Positions 44,522-54,240 of a DNA stretch of 64,000 nt are shown in pieces. The stretch comes from Peribacillus sp044761985 (GTDB lineage Bacteria; Bacillota; Bacilli; Bacillales; DSM-1321), in NCBI RefSeq assembly GCF_044761985.1, contig NZ_JBIWDK010000008.1, positions 159,593 to 223,592 on the forward strand, in the 5' to 3' direction. The position numbers were made by a program, and so were the translations under genes. The notes beneath the pieces were generated by a model that did not search any database, was not told the origin of the DNA, and was given only the letters and a program-made list of their open reading frames with translations. Every line of letters begins with the position of its first letter. The stretch's first letter is position 1.

Positions 44522-45097
44522 TTGAGTAATCAGATGACCAAGTGTAAAGCTTGCGGTAAGGAAATTGCAAAAGGAGTAAAGAAATGCGTTCATTGTGGAA
44601 AAGATCAACGTAATTTTTTTATGAGGCATAAAATTTTCACCGGTATTTTAGTAATCATCATCTTGGTGATTATCACTTCATTAGGCGGGAAAGATGATGA
44701 TACCAAGGTAGAAAATGATAATAAAGTGGCAGAGCCAAATAAGGTAAAAGACGACAAAAAGGTAGAAGATGATAAGAAAGCACCAGATAATGTACCAAAC
44801 GAACATAAGGCAGCATTAAAGAAAGCAGAAACGTATGCGGAAAACATGGATATGTCAAAAGCAGCGGTTTATGATCAATTGGTTTCAGAGCATGGAGAAA
44901 AATTCCCAGAAGAAGCGGCACAATATGCTATCGACAATATAGAAATTGACTGGAAAGAAAATGCGTTGAAGAAAGCAAAAACGTATGTGGATGAAATGGA
45001 TATGTCAAAAGCAGCGGTTTATGATCAATTGGTTTCAGAGTATGGGGAAAAGTTTACCAAAGAAGAAGCTCAATATGCTGTGGATCATTTAGAATAA
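44522..45097 (+). CDS. Zinc-ribbon membrane protein with two Ltp-type superinfection-immunity repeats
   Basis: 191 residues from TTG 44522 (GAGGG upstream; the ATG at 44495 has no site). N-terminal zinc ribbon with CKAC and CVHC, one membrane segment (~38-55), a charged Lys/Asp linker, then two ~48-residue helix-turn-helix repeats (~100-145, 150-191) of the Ltp type (KAAVYDQLVSE in each). Ltp of phage TP-J34 blocks DNA injection by other phages, and the family occurs in many bacterial surface proteins. The two copies share a 42-base identical DNA stretch, so duplication is recent. Confidence 0.78.
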   Translation: MSNQMTKCKACGKEIAKGVKKCVHCGKDQRNFFMRHKIFTGILVIIILVIITSLGGKDDDTKVENDNKVAEPNKVKDDKKVEDDKKAPDNVPNEHKAALKKAETYAENMDMSKAAVYDQLVSEHGEKFPEEAAQYAIDNIEIDWKENALKKAKTYVDEMDMSKAAVYDQLVSEYGEKFTKEEAQYAVDHLE

Positions 45098-45113
45098 TAT
45101 TCACATGAAATAC

Positions 45114-45154
45114 CAACAAAAAACGTTGAATCTGATTCAGCGTTTTTTTGTTGG
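45114..45154 (+). terminator. Terminator after the Ltp-repeat gene
   Basis: A long stem of CAACAAAAAACG.TGAATC with TTCAGCGTTTTTTTGTTG. Confidence 0.85.
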
Positions 45155-45336
45155 ATTTTTTAACGATAAACAATCAATAGAGGATGCCAGTTGAGTAAAC
45201 AACGTGTGCATCGACTTAATCCCATGGTCGTGGGATTGATAAGGGATATGTTTTAAGGGTAGTTTAATTATATAGAGACAAATTTTTGATTTTATTACTA
45301 GAAAAAGCAATAATCATGGTGAAGGAAGGTGTTTAT

Positions 45337-46092
45337 ATGAAAAAATTAGAAGATAAAGTGGTCTTGATTACTGGTGGTGCTGGTGGAATCGGTGCTGGTA
45401 TGGCTCATGCGATGGCGAAAGAGGGCGCAAACGTAGTCATTGTCGATGTGAATGAAGAAACAGGCAGGAAAGTGGAGGCCTCGTTGCAACAATACTCACC
45501 TAATTCGATGTTCATTCGATTCGATTTAACGAAGCATGATGAGTTAAAAGGGTTAGTGGACCAGGTTGTGGAGAAATACGGAAAGCTGAATGTGCTCGTT
45601 AATAATGCTCATGTATCGAGACAAATTCCCTTTATGGAAACGACTAGAGAGAATCTGGATTTATCATTCAATACCGGGTTTTATCCAACATTCTATTTAA
45701 TGCAGGCGGCCGTTCCCCATCTAAAAGAAACGAAGGGAAATATTATCAACTTCGCTTCTGGGGCGGGGATTAAAGGGCAGCCGACACAAGCGGCCTATGC
45801 AGCGGCAAAAGAAGCGATTCGTGGTCTTACCCGTGTCACGGCCAATGAACTTGGCGGATTTGGAATCACCATCAATCTAATTTCTCCGATTGCCAACTCG
45901 GAAGGCGTGCAAGCTTGGGCCAAAGCGCATCCCGATATGTACGAAGGAATGCTGGCGGGTATTCCGGTGGGGCGCTTGGGTGATCCCGAGGAAGACATCG
46001 GTCGCGTGGCTGTATTTTTAGCTTCCGACGATAGTAAATATATTACTGGTCAAACGTTGATGGTAGACGGTGGATCCATCATGTTACATTAA
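45337..46092 (+). CDS. Short-chain dehydrogenase/reductase
   Basis: 251 residues, classical SDR: NAD-binding TGGAGGIGAG at the N-terminus, NNAH region, catalytic Ser near FASGAG, YAAAKEA as the YxxxK motif, and the C-terminal DGG. ATG 45337 has GAAGGAAGGTG upstream. The upstream 150 bases hold no other gene. Substrate unknown. Confidence 0.88.
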   Translation: MKKLEDKVVLITGGAGGIGAGMAHAMAKEGANVVIVDVNEETGRKVEASLQQYSPNSMFIRFDLTKHDELKGLVDQVVEKYGKLNVLVNNAHVSRQIPFMETTRENLDLSFNTGFYPTFYLMQAAVPHLKETKGNIINFASGAGIKGQPTQAAYAAAKEAIRGLTRVTANELGGFGITINLISPIANSEGVQAWAKAHPDMYEGMLAGIPVGRLGDPEEDIGRVAVFLASDDSKYITGQTLMVDGGSIMLH

Positions 46093-46101
46093 AAGGTTCG
46101 G

Positions 46102-46129
46102 GCGCGTTGATTCTATCGACGCGCTTTTA
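46102..46129 (+). terminator. Terminator after the SDR gene
   Basis: GCGCGTTGA (46102-46110) and TCGACGCGC (46116-46124), one G-T pair, then TTTTAT. Confidence 0.88.
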
Positions 46130-46311
46130 TCATGCTTCAATACGTTCCCCTACCCACTTCGTTCATTAAACTGGTTGTTTTTTAAATGAATTGTCTAATA
46201 ATTATCCATATGTTACTATTTTTGTAGATATTTTACGTGTGGATTGTTTTCATCTACGGGTATTTTGTCTAAGTATGATGTTTCGTTCATTTGTAAGGGG
46301 GATGTTGGGGA

Positions 46312-47580
46312 ATGGGGAAGAAGACGAAGAATAGGTGGTTGATTGCTGTTTCTGCAGTGGGAATTCACTTGTCGATTGGTTCGGTGTATGCTTGGAGCGT
46401 ATTCACGAAGCCACTTGCAAGCGAATTCGGTTGGGATTTGACTGATATTAGCTTAACATTTAGTATTGCGATTTTGTTTCTTGGGTTATCGGCTGCATTT
46501 CTTGGTCATTTTGTTGAAAAATATGGACCTAGGAAAGCGGGGATTCTCTCGGCGATTTTTTTTGGTTTAGGTATTACGGGGTCCGGTGTAGCGATTCATC
46601 TGGAATCCTTGCCTCTCCTTTATATTTCTTATGGCGTTTTCGGTGGGATTGGGCTCGGTGTAGGCTACATAGCACCGGTATCGACCTTGGTGAAGTGGTT
46701 TCCAGATCGCAGGGGTCTAGCGACTGGCCTAGCCATTATGGGCTTTGGGTTTGCGGCACTGATTAACTCGCCAATCATCCAGGGTCTGATTGAATCGGTA
46801 GGAATTGCTACTACCTTTTTCATTCTTGGAACTGCTTATTTCATCATCATGATCGCTTCCTCTCTTTACTTGGAACCTCCAGAGAAAGGCTGGCTACCTG
46901 TGGGGTATAAAGAGAAAATCAAAACGGGCAAAGTGAAGGCATTGCAAGATCTTTCGCAGTTGACCGCTAACGAAGCAGTTAAAACAAAACGTTTTTATTA
47001 TCTATGGATCATGCTGTTCATTAATATAACTTGTGGGATTGCCATCATTTCAGCTGCCTCCCCGCTTGCCCAGGAAAGTATTGGGTTAAGCGCCGCTGCT
47101 GCTGCGGCACTAGTGGGCGTGCTCGGTGCCTTCAATGGTCTTGGACGGATTGGCTGGGCATCTGTATCGGATTTTATTGGTCGCCCGAATACGTATACCA
47201 TATTTTTCACGATACAGGTCATTGCCTTCCCGCTCTTGATCATTACGGATAACCCGGTTATCTATCAAATTTTATTAGCGATTATTTATACATGCTATGG
47301 TGGAGGATTCGCTTCCATTCCAGCGTATATCGGAGATTTGTTCGGTACGAAGCAGTTAGGTGCCATTCATGGATATATTCTAACGGCATGGGCAGCTGCT
47401 GGGCTCGTGGGTCCGATGTTTGCTTCATGGATCAGGGAAACAACCGGGAGTTACTCCCAAAGTTTAATCGTATTCACTGGTTTTTTCGCCGTTGCATTGA
47501 TTGTTTCCTTATTGATTCGTCTGGACATAAACCGATTGAAAAAAATCCAGACGAACGAAAGCCAGGATATCAGTGTTTGA
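46312..47580 (+). CDS. MFS transporter, oxalate/formate antiporter-like (OFA) family
   Basis: 422 residues with about 12 membrane segments. The start SIGSVYAWSVFTKPL and WFPDRRGLATGLAIMGFG motif are diagnostic of the OFA branch (YhjX-like). Carries small carboxylates in characterised members; the substrate here is unknown. Single gene with its own terminator. Confidence 0.86.
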   Translation: MGKKTKNRWLIAVSAVGIHLSIGSVYAWSVFTKPLASEFGWDLTDISLTFSIAILFLGLSAAFLGHFVEKYGPRKAGILSAIFFGLGITGSGVAIHLESLPLLYISYGVFGGIGLGVGYIAPVSTLVKWFPDRRGLATGLAIMGFGFAALINSPIIQGLIESVGIATTFFILGTAYFIIMIASSLYLEPPEKGWLPVGYKEKIKTGKVKALQDLSQLTANEAVKTKRFYYLWIMLFINITCGIAIISAASPLAQESIGLSAAAAAALVGVLGAFNGLGRIGWASVSDFIGRPNTYTIFFTIQVIAFPLLIITDNPVIYQILLAIIYTCYGGGFASIPAYIGDLFGTKQLGAIHGYILTAWAAAGLVGPMFASWIRETTGSYSQSLIVFTGFFAVALIVSLLIRLDINRLKKIQTNESQDISV

Positions 47581-47611
47581 TGGTAAGTAGTTTGTATAAT
47601 GATAGAATAAG

Positions 47612-47645
47612 AAACTCGCTGATTTCTTCCTCAGCGGGTTTTTTA
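47612..47645 (+). terminator. Terminator after the OFA transporter
   Basis: AACTCGCTGA pairs with TCAGCGGGTT, then T6. Confidence 0.9.
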
Positions 47646-47838
47646 AGTAAGTATTTAAGGACATTCATTTTGCCCTAAACGATGAAACCAATTCATCTCC
47701 TTATTCAAACGATTATTCAGGATCTTTTTCAGTTCTTTCTTTTCAGACCCATTCTTTAGACCCTTAGATAACTTGCATGCCCAAACCCTTGGTATGACTG
47801 GGTTTTGGAACTACTTCTTTTATCACTTACGGCTACCT

Positions 47839-47960
47839 ATTCACAATCCACATATACCATCCACAACTCACATCCTATCAGCCGACATCCACAGGCGGAT
47901 ATCCACAATCCACAAGCGAAATTCTTTAATTCACAGCCACGTCTTCTTATCCACAGCCGC
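47839..47960. repeat. Degenerate 21-bp tandem repeat, ATCCACAGCC type
   Basis: ATYCACA cores start near 47839, 47859, 47887, 47908, 47929 and 47949 (steps 20, 28, 21, 21, 20), between the MFS terminator and the leftward unknown gene. Confidence 0.7.
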
Positions 47961-48066
47961 TTTAAAGGACAAAAAAAAGAGAGCGGAATCCGCTCCTGTT
48001 ATGAATCTATGTAAATGATGAAAAAGGGCAGGGGAAAAAACACTAGCTTAGGAAGGTAGTGTGATG

Positions 48067-49479
48067 TTAAGAAGGCGATGCAGCAAAGGCATCGAGCCGA
48101 CCACGTTGTATGGCGAAATAGGATTGGATGGTTTCCTTTTTCCTCGTGAGTGTATATTGCTGGTTGGACGGTGATACAGCCGCGTTGCCGAACTTTCCGA
48201 TTAAAGCGAGCAGTTTGTCCAATTGATCATATGTATCATTTCTAAGCGCTATGATATATTCCGAAGCGGTCCTTGTGGGTACCGGGTTGGTTGTCGGTGC
48301 AGTCATTTCCTCTTCTGTTTCGATTGTCTCGGTCGCCGTCTTCACGCGGGATATGAGCCACTCTTCGCACCAGCCGTTCAGTATGGAATAGATGAAGTCC
48401 GCTTGCTGAAACTTGAGGCGGATCGGTTCGATGTGTTGGTTCACTTCCATATAGTTCACTTCCCGGCCAAGTGCCTTCTCTGAAATCTCTTTATGAAAAT
48501 GTTCACGGTCAAGCAGGGACTTGATGGACTCGGCCTGGTGGGCATACTTCGCCATTTGTTCTAATGTTTCATTATAAACAATCGTGCTTAAATAAGCCGA
48601 TGCCTGTTTTGGTTCAGTGAGCAATGGTTTGTTGGCACGCAAGGCCTTGCCGAATTTCTTGAGTGCTTGTGAATAGACGAATCGCGCAAGGGTCAGCAGT
48701 TCCTTTTGCGTATCGCTCGGAGTTTCCGCTTTTTTTGCATCTTTAAGAAACGAGCGGAAAATGTACTTCCCGACCCGTTCCAACTCCAGGCAGACGGCAT
48801 CGCTGATATGGCCAGGAAAGCCCGCATTGAAAATGGTCCGGCGCAGTCCTGCCCGCTCGCCACGGTTTTCGCGATACTCTCCAAGCGTCCCTTCCTTAAA
48901 GGTAAACATCATCACTTCTTTCTTGGAGAAAGCCTTACTTGTGAAAGCAATCGTAACGAGATCGCCTAAGCCTGCTTCATAGATGGCATCCATCGCTTCG
49001 TACAGGCGCTGTCTTGTGAATAGGGAAGTGGAGTCCGAAACGAATTCATGATAATCGAACATCACTTCTTCCGATTTTGAAACCGACATCCGGTAAGCGG
49101 CCATCAGCAACAGACGTTTTGCCGAAATCGTCAACCCTTTGAAAGCCTCATGATAAAAGAAACGGTATTTCTTGCAATAACGATCGGTCTTATGGTTAAA
49201 GCCAAGGTTACTTGTCGGTCCAAGGTTGAACTTATATAAAGCATCCTCATCTTGTTGAACGGGTACGAAAACCTGCGTAAGGTCTCCTTTTGGTGACGTG
49301 AATTTCCTGATGATCTGCTTCAAATATTTTTCCGATGTCCCCAAACTGCTTGCCATTGCATGAAGTGGGCTCTGAATGACCCCATCCCAATCACTATGCA
49401 GCAAAGAGTACAAACACGCATCAAATTCAGTGGAGGATACATGTTTCAATAAGTAATGGTACGTTTCTTCATAAATCAT
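48067..49479 (-). CDS. Large soluble protein of unknown function, possible winged-helix N-terminus
   Basis: 470 residues, no signal or membrane segment, mostly helical. The first ~75 residues contain a pattern compatible with a helix-turn-helix (MASSLGTSEKYLKQIIRKF), as in some replication or plasmid proteins, followed by a Lys-rich central part. The ribosome site GGAGACGG is close to the ATG at 49479. No family was recognised. It stands alone between a rightward MFS and a rightward membrane protein. Confidence 0.7.
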   Translation of the reverse strand: MIYEETYHYLLKHVSSTEFDACLYSLLHSDWDGVIQSPLHAMASSLGTSEKYLKQIIRKFTSPKGDLTQVFVPVQQDEDALYKFNLGPTSNLGFNHKTDRYCKKYRFFYHEAFKGLTISAKRLLLMAAYRMSVSKSEEVMFDYHEFVSDSTSLFTRQRLYEAMDAIYEAGLGDLVTIAFTSKAFSKKEVMMFTFKEGTLGEYRENRGERAGLRRTIFNAGFPGHISDAVCLELERVGKYIFRSFLKDAKKAETPSDTQKELLTLARFVYSQALKKFGKALRANKPLLTEPKQASAYLSTIVYNETLEQMAKYAHQAESIKSLLDREHFHKEISEKALGREVNYMEVNQHIEPIRLKFQQADFIYSILNGWCEEWLISRVKTATETIETEEEMTAPTTNPVPTRTASEYIIALRNDTYDQLDKLLALIGKFGNAAVSPSNQQYTLTRKKETIQSYFAIQRGRLDAFAASPS

Positions 49480-49739
49480 CCGGTTCCGTCTCCTTTTAGT
49501 ATCCGCCTACATCCATTGGGCAGAGGGTATGATCTAACCAAATTGTTCTTCATCTTATTGAAGCTTTCGAAAAGAATCACTTCACCGTCTATATAAACTT
49601 TAAAAAGGAAAAAGTAGCATGCTCTAAAAATTTTTTTTAAAAATGATTAGGTTTGTAGGGGAGTGGCAAAAGTGGCTGATTAGTTGTGTTAAAATTAGGT
49701 AGAATTAGAAAAATAGATAAAGGGAGTTTTTTTGTAATC

Positions 49740-51539
49740 ATGATATTTTCATTACTAGCATTTATCTTAAAAGGGATCGTGACGAAGCTTCCGTTTGCTT
49801 TATTGGGACTTTCCCTCATTCCGCAAAGGTGGTCCATAGCCGTCAGGAAAAAAGATTGGCTCTTTTTCACTGAACAGGTTCTGCGGCTATTACTGGCCGC
49901 TGTCATTTTATTTTTTATCATCGATATTAATCTACTAGACCAAACGGTTGAAGCGTTCTTTTCCAACTTGGCCATAGTATTTGGGTTGTTCCTTATCGTG
50001 GATGCAAGCTTGTACCTATCGAGGGATAAAGAACCTTCCCTAAAAAGACGTGACCGGGAACAAGGCGTTTCGAAGCGAGTGAGAACTCCTTGGAATGTCC
50101 ATGCCATGTATATCATCGGTTTATTGCTGATTGCCACTTGGGTGATCATGCTGTTTTATCCCCTTACGATTGCCGGGAACCTTCATGGGTTAGCCGATGT
50201 CGTAAAGAAGAATAAACTAGAGGAAGTCCAAGATATTAAAACGATGCCACTAGTGACGGTGAAAATGGCTGATGCAAAGGGCGATGCTGCCATTAATAAA
50301 ATCCAGAATGCCTCATATTTCACGGAAGGTGAATACCGTCTGACCAATATCAATGGCGAATTGACGTATACCTCTCCCATTGAAATGGACGGATTCCTGA
50401 AAGCTGGAAAAGCCGAATACACGCCAGGATATAACTTGATTTCGGCCATAGCGACCGATAAAGGTGCGAGCACGGTGAAAGGGAAGATGCTGTATGCCCC
50501 GTCACAGTATTTGGATTATGATGTAGATAGACAGATTCATAAGGCGTATCCAACCAAAGTCATCTACGATTCATACCTGGAGCCAGATGAAGAAGGCAAG
50601 CCTTTCTTTGTAGCTTCGGTTGGCCATTACTTGAAATACAGAAGTGGGTCCGTCGTGGATGGGGTGGTAGTGGTGAATCCGGAAACGGGTGACACGATCT
50701 TCTATCCATTAGGAAAAGAACCGAAATGGGTGGACAGAACCTTCACTGAGGAAACGGCTCTAGAGTATTGGAGCTATTGGGGAAAATATGTTCACGGGTG
50801 GAAAAACCAATCACTCATCGGTCCGAAAAAAGATGTCTTGATTCCGAATGAGGAAAATATGCAAGTCACCTTTAATGATAAAGGCGAGTTGATTTATGTC
50901 GTCGATTTCACGAGGGCCAAATCAAAAGGGAACTCGAAAACGCTGGTAGGTTACGGTGTGTTCAACGCCAAGACGGGTGAAATGACATATTATAAAGGCG
51001 TGACATCCGTTTTAACCGGTAAAGAAGCAAAATCGAATGCCAATGCGAGTGAATTCTTATCCAAATATCCAGGATGGAAAGCGACCAATGGCGTGTTCTA
51101 TACGATATACGGGGCACCGACCTATGTGATCCCCGTTACAAAAGGAAGCAAGTTCCAAGGGGTGGCCATTGTGTATGCCAATAGCGACAATCCTCAAGTA
51201 GCTTTCGGGAAGAACAAAGATGAAGCATTCCGGAACTATAAGAAACTGATCGCTTCCTTAGGGAAAGTCAATGGAGTGACGCCCCAAAAAGGATTTGAAA
51301 TGAAAGAGGTCAAAGGGAAAGTCATCAGAATCAATGATGCCAATCTTTCGAGTGGGTATGTGTTCTATCTTATCGTAGAGGGCAGCAGCAAAAGGTTCTC
51401 GATTGATCCTTCCGTTCAAGGATTGTCCGATGTAGTCTTGACCAAGGTAGGAGACCGGGTCATCTTGAACGTGATGGACATGGAAGAAGAGATTGTTCCC
51501 GTCGATCAGTTCACGAATGTAGATTTGCCGAAGAAATAA
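49740..51539 (+). CDS. Membrane protein with large extracytoplasmic domain, unknown
   Basis: About 599 residues. Three to four hydrophobic segments up to residue ~150, then ~440 residues outside the membrane with PepSY-like repeats (LVTVKMADAKGDAAINKIQNASYF, YYKGVTSVLTGKEAKSNANASE) and a small beta-barrel C-terminus. ATG 49740 has AAGGGAG at 13 bases; an in-frame GTG at 49686 has none, so the start is uncertain. Function unknown; a wall- or peptide-processing accessory role is a guess. Confidence 0.65.
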   Translation: MIFSLLAFILKGIVTKLPFALLGLSLIPQRWSIAVRKKDWLFFTEQVLRLLLAAVILFFIIDINLLDQTVEAFFSNLAIVFGLFLIVDASLYLSRDKEPSLKRRDREQGVSKRVRTPWNVHAMYIIGLLLIATWVIMLFYPLTIAGNLHGLADVVKKNKLEEVQDIKTMPLVTVKMADAKGDAAINKIQNASYFTEGEYRLTNINGELTYTSPIEMDGFLKAGKAEYTPGYNLISAIATDKGASTVKGKMLYAPSQYLDYDVDRQIHKAYPTKVIYDSYLEPDEEGKPFFVASVGHYLKYRSGSVVDGVVVVNPETGDTIFYPLGKEPKWVDRTFTEETALEYWSYWGKYVHGWKNQSLIGPKKDVLIPNEENMQVTFNDKGELIYVVDFTRAKSKGNSKTLVGYGVFNAKTGEMTYYKGVTSVLTGKEAKSNANASEFLSKYPGWKATNGVFYTIYGAPTYVIPVTKGSKFQGVAIVYANSDNPQVAFGKNKDEAFRNYKKLIASLGKVNGVTPQKGFEMKEVKGKVIRINDANLSSGYVFYLIVEGSSKRFSIDPSVQGLSDVVLTKVGDRVILNVMDMEEEIVPVDQFTNVDLPKK

Positions 51540-51542
51540 AAG

Positions 51543-51578
51543 AAGCCGTGCGTACTCCTTGAAAGGAGCGCACGGCTT
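51543..51578. other. Strong hairpin at the end of the membrane-protein gene
   Basis: AAGCCGTGCG..CTCCTT and AAGGAG.GCACGGCTT arms with little T tract after them; it may aid termination or mRNA stability. Confidence 0.6.
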
Positions 51579-51587
51579 GTTCAATGA

Positions 51588-51645
51588 AAAAAACTGTACC
51601 TCCGATTGTTAGGTGTGTCTAACAAAGAAGGTGCAGTTTTTTTCT
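51588..51645. terminator. Nested bidirectional terminator
   Basis: Outer arms AAAAAACTG.ACCT and AGGTGCAGTTTTTT enclose an inner TTGTTAG/CTAACAA stem; a T7 run follows on the plus strand and A6 precedes it. Confidence 0.75.
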
Positions 51646-52191
51646 TTATAATTCCCCTTGTTGAATCCGTTTAATTACCTCATCAAGCCAGTAAATGGTG
51701 TGATCTGCTCTGGATGAAAAGTATTCACCTAAATATTCCACTAGCTTTTCTTTATCATGGTCTTTTTCCATCTTCATCTGTTTTTCAAAATCCGAAATTT
51801 GTTCCCACTTTGCAAGGAACTTCTTTTTGTTGTTTTTCAGGATTTCGACTACCTTATCACGGTCTACATATTTGAGGTATGCAAGTCCCACCACCATATC
51901 ACTAATGGAACTGGCATTTTCAAACAACTTATAGATTTTCTTCGGAAGTTCTTCACGGCCTTTAGCCGTAATCCCGAATACTTGTTTATCAGGTCGATGA
52001 TCTTCTTTAATGATTTCGACTATCTCGATTAAGCCTTGTTTGACTAGCGAATCAAAATGGTAATACAGCTTACTTTCTGTCAGCCCACCCAGTTGATCGA
52101 AAGGGATGGGTTCAGACAGCTGCTTTTTTAATTTATATGGATAATTATTATCCTTCATCAGTTTGCTCAATATGAAAACTTGAATGGGCAT
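51646..52191 (-). CDS. PadR-family transcriptional regulator
   Basis: 181 residues: N-terminal winged helix (LSKLMKDNNYPYKLKKQL, LTESKLYYHFDSLVKQGLIE) and C-terminal coiled-coil dimer helices, as in PadR class s2. GAAGGAG precedes ATG. The divergent-type permease gene just upstream is the probable target. Confidence 0.85.
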   Translation of the reverse strand: MPIQVFILSKLMKDNNYPYKLKKQLSEPIPFDQLGGLTESKLYYHFDSLVKQGLIEIVEIIKEDHRPDKQVFGITAKGREELPKKIYKLFENASSISDMVVGLAYLKYVDRDKVVEILKNNKKKFLAKWEQISDFEKQMKMEKDHDKEKLVEYLGEYFSSRADHTIYWLDEVIKRIQQGEL

Positions 52192-52245
52192 CTCTAAGCT
52201 CCTTCAGAAAATGGTTATCCTTATTATAGCAAACGAAGCGGGAAT

Positions 52246-53439
52246 TTAAGCGGTCTTTGCAGCTTCTGTTTCCGGTTGTACCACTTGATTATCCAATGGA
52301 ACTTTTTTGTGGACAAAGGCCACGATGAGCATGTTGATGAACATGGCACCCAGACCGACGGCTACCATGGACCAAATAAACGGACTTGGACTCGTGGTGC
52401 TATATAGGTTGGCAAAGTATGCTTGCACCGAGTAATACATAGGTGAAATGTGGCTCATCCATTCATACGGTGCATACATCATATCACGTGACACGGTGGC
52501 ACCATTTGCGATGGTTTGTGTTAATAAGATCGGGATGTTTAACACCATACCACCATCTCCAACCAAGAATACCAAAATGGCTGTAAAGTTGAAACATACC
52601 ATATAGTTCAAGATTTGTTGACCTAGCGTGCTGAGGAATAGGTCTCCACTTGGTTCATTCACTAAATAAGTGATGCCTAGGGCAACGAAGGAGGAAACAA
52701 CGGCAACCAATAAGGCAGTCATTTGTACATACATGAATAGTCGTGTCTTGCTCGCTTTTCCACGGCTCTGTCTGAATGAGGTCACTAATTGCATCGCACC
52801 GATCATGGCACCTACATATCCTGCCATCGTCAAGAACATCGGTAACATATTGTGGTGCATGCCATCTGGCACTTCATTGATCGTTACGATGTTTCCTGAA
52901 TACGCCGTTTCGATTTGTTTCGCCATTTCAGCCGCTTTTTCTTCCGGTAAATTGAAGTTCATCAATACGCCTTGAGCGGTTTGTTGTGAGAATTGTGCGC
53001 TCAACTGATTGTTAATTTCCTTAACGACGGAAGTCATAGTTGAGGAAACAACGGTTGGTCCTGCTTCATTCACTGTAAAGTCAATGCTTGATGACGTTTC
53101 GCCATTTTGCATATCCGCAGAGAATGTTTTCGGGATGTGTACGACTAGCGCTAAATCGTTCTTATTTAGATCTTTTAACGCTTGTTTATTTGTTACATCT
53201 GTTTCGATTTCTTTAAACGGTAAGTTTTCTTTCAATTGGCTGGCAATCTTGTCTCCGTATTCACCAGCATCATCATTGACGATGGCAACCGGCAATTGAT
53301 CGATATTTCCTGGAATGGCCGAATAACCAGGTAAGAAAATGCCTAGCATACAAAGGCCATAGAAAATCCCCATGAAAATGGCAGCAATGGAACCTTGTGT
53401 CTTTAAGAAATGTTTATATTTAAACTTCATTTGTTGCAT
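52246..53439 (-). CDS. YhgE/Pip-like ABC-2 membrane protein
   Basis: 397 residues. TM1 (~20-38), a ~150-residue extracellular domain (PVAIVNDDAGEYG, VHIPKTFSADM), then five C-terminal membrane segments. The layout fits the YhgE/Pip and DUF3533 family linked to export and phage-infection proteins. PadR lies 54 bases downstream on the same strand and may control it. ATG 53439 and an in-frame ATG three codons later are both possible. Confidence 0.78.
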   Translation of the reverse strand: MQQMKFKYKHFLKTQGSIAAIFMGIFYGLCMLGIFLPGYSAIPGNIDQLPVAIVNDDAGEYGDKIASQLKENLPFKEIETDVTNKQALKDLNKNDLALVVHIPKTFSADMQNGETSSSIDFTVNEAGPTVVSSTMTSVVKEINNQLSAQFSQQTAQGVLMNFNLPEEKAAEMAKQIETAYSGNIVTINEVPDGMHHNMLPMFLTMAGYVGAMIGAMQLVTSFRQSRGKASKTRLFMYVQMTALLVAVVSSFVALGITYLVNEPSGDLFLSTLGQQILNYMVCFNFTAILVFLVGDGGMVLNIPILLTQTIANGATVSRDMMYAPYEWMSHISPMYYSVQAYFANLYSTTSPSPFIWSMVAVGLGAMFINMLIVAFVHKKVPLDNQVVQPETEAAKTA

Positions 53440-53471
53440 CCATCCTTCTTCAAATATATTCTGGTTTAACT

Positions 53472-53494
53472 ACTTTAATTTGAGTACTTTAATT
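53472..53494 (-). promoter_or_regulatory. Candidate operator upstream of the YhgE/Pip-like gene
   Basis: ACTTTAATT occurs twice, at 53472-53480 and 53486-53494, 14 bases apart, in the 90 bases upstream of the permease start. PadR is the obvious candidate binder. Confidence 0.35.
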
Positions 53495-53697
53495 GAACCG
53501 CTTCATCAGTCTACTCGAATCCTTTTTTAAAGTCAATAAAAAATTACGATACTAAACATCAGGAAAGTCTCCCTTATGTCGCTGGTGCCAAGCGTGAGTG
53601 TATATGTATGTAAGTATGGTTTTTACAGTATGGTTACTGTTTTGCTTTTGTGTATAATGGGATTATATGTAAAATATTTCGGGTAGGGGGAGCTTTT

Positions 53698-54240
53698 TTG
53701 AAAAGTAAAATCGCTTATATAGCTTGTTTAGTGTGTTTACTCGTGATTAGTGGATGTACCTCATCCAAGGGGCAAGAACCGGAGAAAACAGACGAGGTAA
53801 GCGTGATTGATGAGACTCCAAGTTTCGTAACGGATAAAGACCTAGATCAAATTGACTGGGAGCGGAAAGCTGTCGAATTTCGTACATCGACAAACGCCAA
53901 GGTAATCGGTAACGAAAACAGGCTTGGCATCATAGGGCCTGAATTAAAGGCAAATAAAGTGGAGAAATGGTTGTGGCACTTTTGGGGAATGGATAAGGGC
54001 GTAGCGACATTCGTCGGATATCATCGGAACACGTCAACCATCCATTCCGTATTAATTGATGGAGAGTGGTCCAGAAGCTTGACGGGGAGTAGTGCCGTGA
54101 ATGGAGCCGATGGGAGTGTACCTTCGAATGTCATGTTGCCGGATGCGGGTGAATGGGCCATTTTGGTTTATTCGGATGGTGAATTATTCGATACATTGGT
54201 GATGGATGTGAAGGAGGAACAGCACACAAGTCATAAATGA
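53698..54240 (+). CDS. DUF4871-type lipoprotein
   Basis: 180 residues from TTG 53698, with GGGGGAG upstream; the signal peptide ends VISGC. The mature part carries a beta-sandwich (EKWLWHFWGMDKG, YHRNTSTIHSVLIDG, LPDAGEWAILVYSDG) matching DUF4871 of bacilli. The frame extends to ATG 53650 but without a site. Extended -10-like TGTATAAT lies at about 53651-53658. Role unknown. Confidence 0.75.
   Translation: MKSKIAYIACLVCLLVISGCTSSKGQEPEKTDEVSVIDETPSFVTDKDLDQIDWERKAVEFRTSTNAKVIGNENRLGIIGPELKANKVEKWLWHFWGMDKGVATFVGYHRNTSTIHSVLIDGEWSRSLTGSSAVNGADGSVPSNVMLPDAGEWAILVYSDGELFDTLVMDVKEEQHTSHK

Noticed and set aside
47773..48018. His/Ser-rich open frames across the fourth repeat
   Set aside because: They only reflect translation of the 21-bp repeat.
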